Below, one piece after another: positions 12,989 through 16,067 of a DNA stretch of 16,067 bases (its first letter is position 1; the number at the start of each line of letters is the position of its first letter). Position numbers and translations under genes: made by a program. The stretch is taken from the NCBI GenBank assembly GCA_035252155.1, contig DATFDL010000549.1, positions 1 through 16,067 of the forward strand, given 5' to 3'. The stretch is from JAICLL01 sp035252155. GTDB lineage: Bacteria; Planctomycetota; Planctomycetia; Pirellulales; JAICIG01. The notes below the pieces were generated by a model. The model saw only the letters and a list, made by a program, of their open reading frames with translations, did no database searches and was not told the origin of the DNA.

Positions 12989-14254
12989 ATGAAGCGGCAT
13001 AAGACCATTCACTGCATATCGGGACAAAATGGTGGGACTCGCAAGCTCGCCCCACACTACAGTCTGATGGTCTGGCTCTGCTCCGCCGCCATTTTGAACG
13101 CCGCCGAAATCCACTTGCGCGGCGAGTGTCAATGCACCGGTGGCCTGGTGCGATTGGGCGACGTGGCCGACATCCACGCCGCCGACACGGCCGAGACCGC
13201 CAGCCTGGCCGAGATCGAGCTCTGCGCCGCACCGGCGTCGGGCAGCAAATCGTTCGTCCGAGCGCGAGAGATTCAAGACCTGCTCGCCCTGCGCGGACTG
13301 AACCTTGCCAAGCATCGGCTGTCAGGCGCCAGTCAGGTCGAGATCCGCACGGGCGGCCGTACCGAAAGCCGCCTGCCCGTCACCGCGGCCATCACGCGAC
13401 GCACCACCGAGCGCGTCCAAACCGCGATCGCGGCTTACCTGCGGCAGCAAGCACCCGAAAATGAAGGCGGCTGGCAAGTCGAGCTTCGCTTGAGCGACGA
13501 CCAGACGCGCGTCTTGTCAGCCTCCAAGAACGACTTGACCGCCTCCGGCGGCGAAGCCCCCTGGGTCGGCCGCCAAGAATTCACTATTACGCTCACGACC
13601 GACGCCGGCGAACAATCAGCCGTGGTATCGGCCCAAGTCAACCCGGCTCCACTGGTGGTCGTCGCCACCCGCAATATGGTGCCGGGAGAAATCGTGCAGG
13701 CCACCGACGTCAAGCTGGCGCAGATTAAACCCGGCAAGATCGACTCGCCTCTCTTTCGAGTCGAAGACGTATTCGGCCAAGAGGCCAAACGGGCGATCGT
13801 CATCGGCCAGCCGATTGACGAAGACGACATTCGCGCTCCGTTGATCGTCCGCCGCAGCGACGCGGTGACGGTCTATGCCCGAAGCGCCGGTATTCGGGTG
13901 ACCGCCCCAGGTCGGGCGACCGAAGATGGCAGCCGAGGCGACATCATCGTCGTCGAGTCGATGTTCAATCGCGAACGATTCCACGCGCGGGTCTGTGGCA
14001 TCCGCGAAGTCGAAGTCTTTGCCCAGGCGTCGGAGACGGCCGGCGTGGTCGAGCCGCCGGCCAAGCCGACAGCCACGGAAGCGGCCCAAACCACTCGTCT
14101 GGCCCAATTGATCGAACGGGCCGAAGCGCGCGGCGGCAAGCCGGTGGCAACTGCCGATCGCCGCTCACGCGCCGGGGCGAGCGCCAACCGCGGCGCCCGG
14201 CTGAACGATTCATCACCACCGTCGTCTCTCCTCCCCGAGTATCCAAGGAGGTAA
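12989..14254 (+). CDS. flgA: Flagellar P-ring assembly chaperone FlgA
   Basis: A 421-residue protein if started at 12989. A hydrophobic stretch LMVWLCSAAILNAA (about 26-40) is the signal-peptide core, so it is exported to the periplasm, where FlgA assists P-ring (FlgI) assembly. The middle resembles the FlgA N-terminal domain. About residues 219-340 form an SAF/FlgA C-terminal domain: VVVATRNMVPGEIVQATDVK, then GQEAKRAIVIGQPIDEDDI and the terminal GDIIVVESMF. The last 80 residues are Ala/Pro/Thr/Arg-rich and probably disordered, making this longer than the usual 220-250 residue FlgA. The start is uncertain: neither 12989 nor the in-frame ATG at 13067 has a ribosome site, and codons near 13031-13055 come from a GGTGGGACTCGC-type repeat. 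The 114-base gap from flgG is A/T-rich and holds no gene. Confidence 0.85.
   Translation: MKRHKTIHCISGQNGGTRKLAPHYSLMVWLCSAAILNAAEIHLRGECQCTGGLVRLGDVADIHAADTAETASLAEIELCAAPASGSKSFVRAREIQDLLALRGLNLAKHRLSGASQVEIRTGGRTESRLPVTAAITRRTTERVQTAIAAYLRQQAPENEGGWQVELRLSDDQTRVLSASKNDLTASGGEAPWVGRQEFTITLTTDAGEQSAVVSAQVNPAPLVVVATRNMVPGEIVQATDVKLAQIKPGKIDSPLFRVEDVFGQEAKRAIVIGQPIDEDDIRAPLIVRRSDAVTVYARSAGIRVTAPGRATEDGSRGDIIVVESMFNRERFHARVCGIREVEVFAQASETAGVVEPPAKPTATEAAQTTRLAQLIERAEARGGKPVATADRRSRAGASANRGARLNDSSPPSSLLPEYPRR
13031..13060 (+). repeat. Partial copy of the GGTGGGACTCGC-type repeat at the start of flgA
   Basis: GGTGGGACTCGCA at 13031-13043 is identical to the right arm of the repeat at 10687-10763, followed by GCTCGCCCCAC, which resembles its continuation. 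It would be translated as GGTRKLAPHYS if flgA starts at 12989, and would be untranslated leader if flgA starts at 13067. Confidence 0.5.
14245..14251 (+). promoter_or_regulatory. Consensus Shine-Dalgarno of flgH
   Basis: AAGGAGG lies 6 bases before the flgH ATG and runs into the flgA stop codon (AGG AGG TAA). It is the only full-consensus ribosome site in the flagellar operon; flgG and flgI, which follow family-1 repeats, have none that can be seen. Confidence 0.85.
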
Positions 14255-14257
14255 GCA

Positions 14258-14926
14258 ATGAAGATCGTCAAACGCGCGGCGCTGGCCACTGTGGCCGGGC
14301 TGGCGCTGACCCAGGCCGATGCGCGGGCCCAAAGCTCGAGCCTGCATGGCGCGCCGGGCATGCGCCGTCCCCTGACGTTGAACGATAACTCGTGGCTCTA
14401 CGTCAAGGCCGAGGCCCCGCCCGAAGTTCAGCTCAACGACATCGTCACCGTGATCGTCGATGAGAAGTCGCAGCTCATCGAGCAGGCGATGTTGATGCGG
14501 CGTCAACAAACCAATTTTAACGCCGATTTGCAAGACTGGGTGAAGCTCAAGAACTTTGGCATTGGCAAGGCGCCAATGACCGGCGGCGACCCGCGGATCG
14601 CCGCCATCTATAACCTGCAGAACATGGCCCAGGCCAATCTGCGAGCCTCCGACGGCTTGCAATTCCGCATCGGGGCCACCGTGGTCGATGTCAAACCCAA
14701 CGGCAACCTGGTGCTCGAAGCCCACCGTAACGTGAAAGAAAACAACGAAGTCTGGCAGCAATCGCTGTCGGGCATCGTCCGTCGCCAGGACATCCTGCCG
14801 AACAATACGGTGTTGAGCGAGGACGTGGCAGAGTTGAGCATCAAAAATTTCAAAGGCGGGCATATTCGTGATAGCTGGCGCCGCGGATGGCTGTGGTTGT
14901 TCTTGGATCGGACGAAACCGTTTTAG
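14258..14926 (+). CDS. flgH: Flagellar L-ring protein FlgH
   Basis: A 222-residue protein, normal length for FlgH, which forms the outer-membrane ring around the rod. An N-terminal signal (MKIVKRAALATVAGLALTQA, then DARA before QSS) is present. SWLYVKAEAPPEVQLNDIVT then VIVDEKSQLIEQ matches the core strand region, and LQFRIGATVVDVKPNGNLVL then EAHRNVKENNE and LSGIVRRQDILPNNTVLSED match the conserved second half. The C-terminus (HIRDSWRRGWLWLFLDRTKP) corresponds to the final Trp-rich segment. The protein contains no cysteine at all, so the lipobox found in enterobacterial FlgH is absent and it cannot be anchored as a lipoprotein. It lies 3 bases after flgA with a consensus ribosome site. Confidence 0.93.
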   Translation: MKIVKRAALATVAGLALTQADARAQSSSLHGAPGMRRPLTLNDNSWLYVKAEAPPEVQLNDIVTVIVDEKSQLIEQAMLMRRQQTNFNADLQDWVKLKNFGIGKAPMTGGDPRIAAIYNLQNMAQANLRASDGLQFRIGATVVDVKPNGNLVLEAHRNVKENNEVWQQSLSGIVRRQDILPNNTVLSEDVAELSIKNFKGGHIRDSWRRGWLWLFLDRTKPF

Positions 14927-14932
14927 TGGGAG

Positions 14933-15058
14933 AGGGTTCAGGGTTCAGGGTTCAGCATTTTTGTGCGACGTTGTTATGTGGTTCGTACGCGCAGATCGCG
15001 CTTGGGGTCAATTCCCGACCTAGAAGCCCCAGCGGCAAGATGCTGAACCCTGAACCCT
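14933..15058. repeat. Family-1 inverted-repeat element, copy B, between flgH and flgI
   Basis: Arms 14940-14957 and 15041-15058 are perfectly inverted over 18 bases, and the left arm extends to 14933 as a third GGGTTCA unit. The loop is 83 bases. The loop shares TTTTTGTG, GACGTT, GGTTCGT and a C-rich ATTCCCGACC block with copy A. Extra GAACCC units continue to about 15103, so the element occupies the whole 179-base gap and ends three bases before the flgI ATG at 15106. Confidence 0.88.
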
Positions 15059-15105
15059 GGTGGAACCCTGAACCCCCGTTGAACCCTCGTTGAACCCTAA
15101 ACCCA

Positions 15106-16067
15106 ATGCACTACCCTTCACCGATGCGCGTTCTCTTGCTTGGTGGCGTGCTCGCGGCAATAGCCATCTTCGCGCAGCCGGCACACGCCCAGATTCGGCT
15201 CAAGAACATTTGCCGCGTGAAGGGACAAGAAGCCAATACGCTGCACGGCCTGGGATTGGTGATCGGCCTGCAAGGCACGGGCGACGGCGGAAACTTTCTG
15301 CCGGCCATCCGCAGTCTGGCCACGGCCATGCAGTTGATGGGAAGCGAAATCGGCAAAGGGGGCGCGGCCGAACTGAAGGACGCGCGCAACGTGGCCTTGG
15401 TGAGCGTCACCGCCACGGTGCCCGCCGCCGGCGCTCGGCAGGGCGACGAGATCGACTGCTATGTCAGCTCGATCGGCGCCGCCAAGAGCCTCGAGGGTGG
15501 AAGGCTGTTTATGACCGCTCTCTTGGGGCCGCAAGCCGAAGGCATGCGCGTGTATGGCTTCGCCGAAGGGCCGGTCCACATCGACGACCCGAAAGTCAAG
15601 ACCACCGCTTACATTCACGCCGGCTGCCGCCTGGAAGAAGATTTTCTGAACGTCTTCACCAAGGACAATAAGATCACGCTGGTGATCGACGAACACCACG
15701 CCGACTTTGAAGTCGCCCAGGAAATCGCCGAGCTGATCAACAGCAACTGGTACGACACCAGCCGCACCGGCGCCTTGCGCCGCTCCCCAGGACGCTTGGT
15801 GAGTCAAGCCGACCATTCGGGCATCATCGCCAAAGCCGTGAATCAAAAGTTTGTGGAGGTGGCCATTCCGCCCGCGTATCGCGATCAGCCTGTTGGCTTC
15901 GTCTCCGAGGTGCTCGGTATGACGTTGGCCGAACCGCAGACGAACGCGCGGGTGGTGGTCAACGAGCGGGCCGGCAGCGTGGTGATCAGCGCCGACGTCG
16001 AGATCGGTTCGGTGGTGGTGAGCCACAAGAACATCGTGGTCGAGACCGGCGACGACCTGCCCGCCGA
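15106..16067 (+). CDS. flgI: Flagellar P-ring protein FlgI (3' end cut by the window edge)
   Basis: The frame is open from 15106 to the right edge (320 codons), where a full FlgI would need about 40-60 more residues. The signal peptide MRVLLLGGVLAAIAIFAQPA then HA precedes QIRLKNICRVKG, the family start. Conserved blocks follow: LHGLGLVIGLQGTGDG, AMQLMGSEI, ARNVALVSVTATVPAAGARQ then GDEIDCYVSSIGAAKSLEGG and RLFMTALLGP. FlgI polymerises in the peptidoglycan layer as the P ring, helped by FlgA encoded upstream. Two starts are possible, 15106 and 15124; neither has a Shine-Dalgarno, because the upstream sequence is repeat-derived GAACCC units. The second gives a more typical signal peptide. Presence of both FlgH and FlgI indicates a diderm-type flagellum. 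Confidence 0.95.
   Translation, partial: MHYPSPMRVLLLGGVLAAIAIFAQPAHAQIRLKNICRVKGQEANTLHGLGLVIGLQGTGDGGNFLPAIRSLATAMQLMGSEIGKGGAAELKDARNVALVSVTATVPAAGARQGDEIDCYVSSIGAAKSLEGGRLFMTALLGPQAEGMRVYGFAEGPVHIDDPKVKTTAYIHAGCRLEEDFLNVFTKDNKITLVIDEHHADFEVAQEIAELINSNWYDTSRTGALRRSPGRLVSQADHSGIIAKAVNQKFVEVAIPPAYRDQPVGFVSEVLGMTLAEPQTNARVVVNERAGSVVISADVEIGSVVVSHKNIVVETGDDLPA

Overview
The window looks like chromosomal DNA from a member of the Planctomycetota, probably a Pirellulales-type organism. This is inferred from high G+C content, a DUF1559 domain at the end of an M56 peptidase, a secreted PQQ-like beta-propeller protein opening with the usual FRGP motif, a BlaI-M56 gene pair and a flagellar rod/ring operon. 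No rRNA or tRNA gene, CRISPR array or transposase was seen.

Left part (1-5915). On the minus strand are a secreted PQQ-like beta-propeller protein, cut by the left edge, and an AmtB-type ammonium transporter. Facing away from amt on the plus strand is a small HU-type nucleoid protein with a clear intrinsic terminator. A repeat-bearing gap follows. Next is a divergent pair, a cold-shock-domain protein (minus) and a PilZ-like protein (plus). The PilZ gene is followed 19 bases later by a BT1-type major facilitator transporter.

Middle part (5916-11144). A Gfo/Idh/MocA oxidoreductase (minus) is bracketed by two inverted copies of a palindromic repeat. A BlaI-type repressor and a large BlaR1-like M56 metallopeptidase overlap by an ATGA junction and form a sensor-repressor unit. 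The peptidase carries a third copy of the same repeat inside its reading frame and has a DUF1559-like C-terminal domain. About 470 bases without a gene follow, filled with two inverted repeats and the upstream region of the flagellar operon.

Right part (11145-16067). The order is flgF-flgG-flgA-flgH-flgI, all plus strand: rod proteins, the P-ring chaperone, the L-ring protein and the P-ring protein (cut by the right edge). A near-perfect sigma-54 promoter (-24 TGGCACG, -12 TTGCT) lies 48 bases before flgF, with two dyad-symmetric sites upstream that could bind an enhancer-binding protein.

The most unusual aspect is the density of dispersed inverted-repeat elements. Two families have three copies each within 16 kb. 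Family 1 (GGGTTCAG-type arms, 69-83 base loop) lies between amt and the HU gene, between flgF and flgG, and between flgH and flgI. Family 2 (GGTAG...CCCGGCC...CTACC) flanks the oxidoreductase gene, supplies its stop codon, and is inserted in the M56 reading frame. Further single or double inverted repeats occur at 1265, 3592, 7392, 10687 and 10787. No previously undescribed defence or metabolic system could be supported; the repeat families and their effect on coding and translation signals are the strongest leads.
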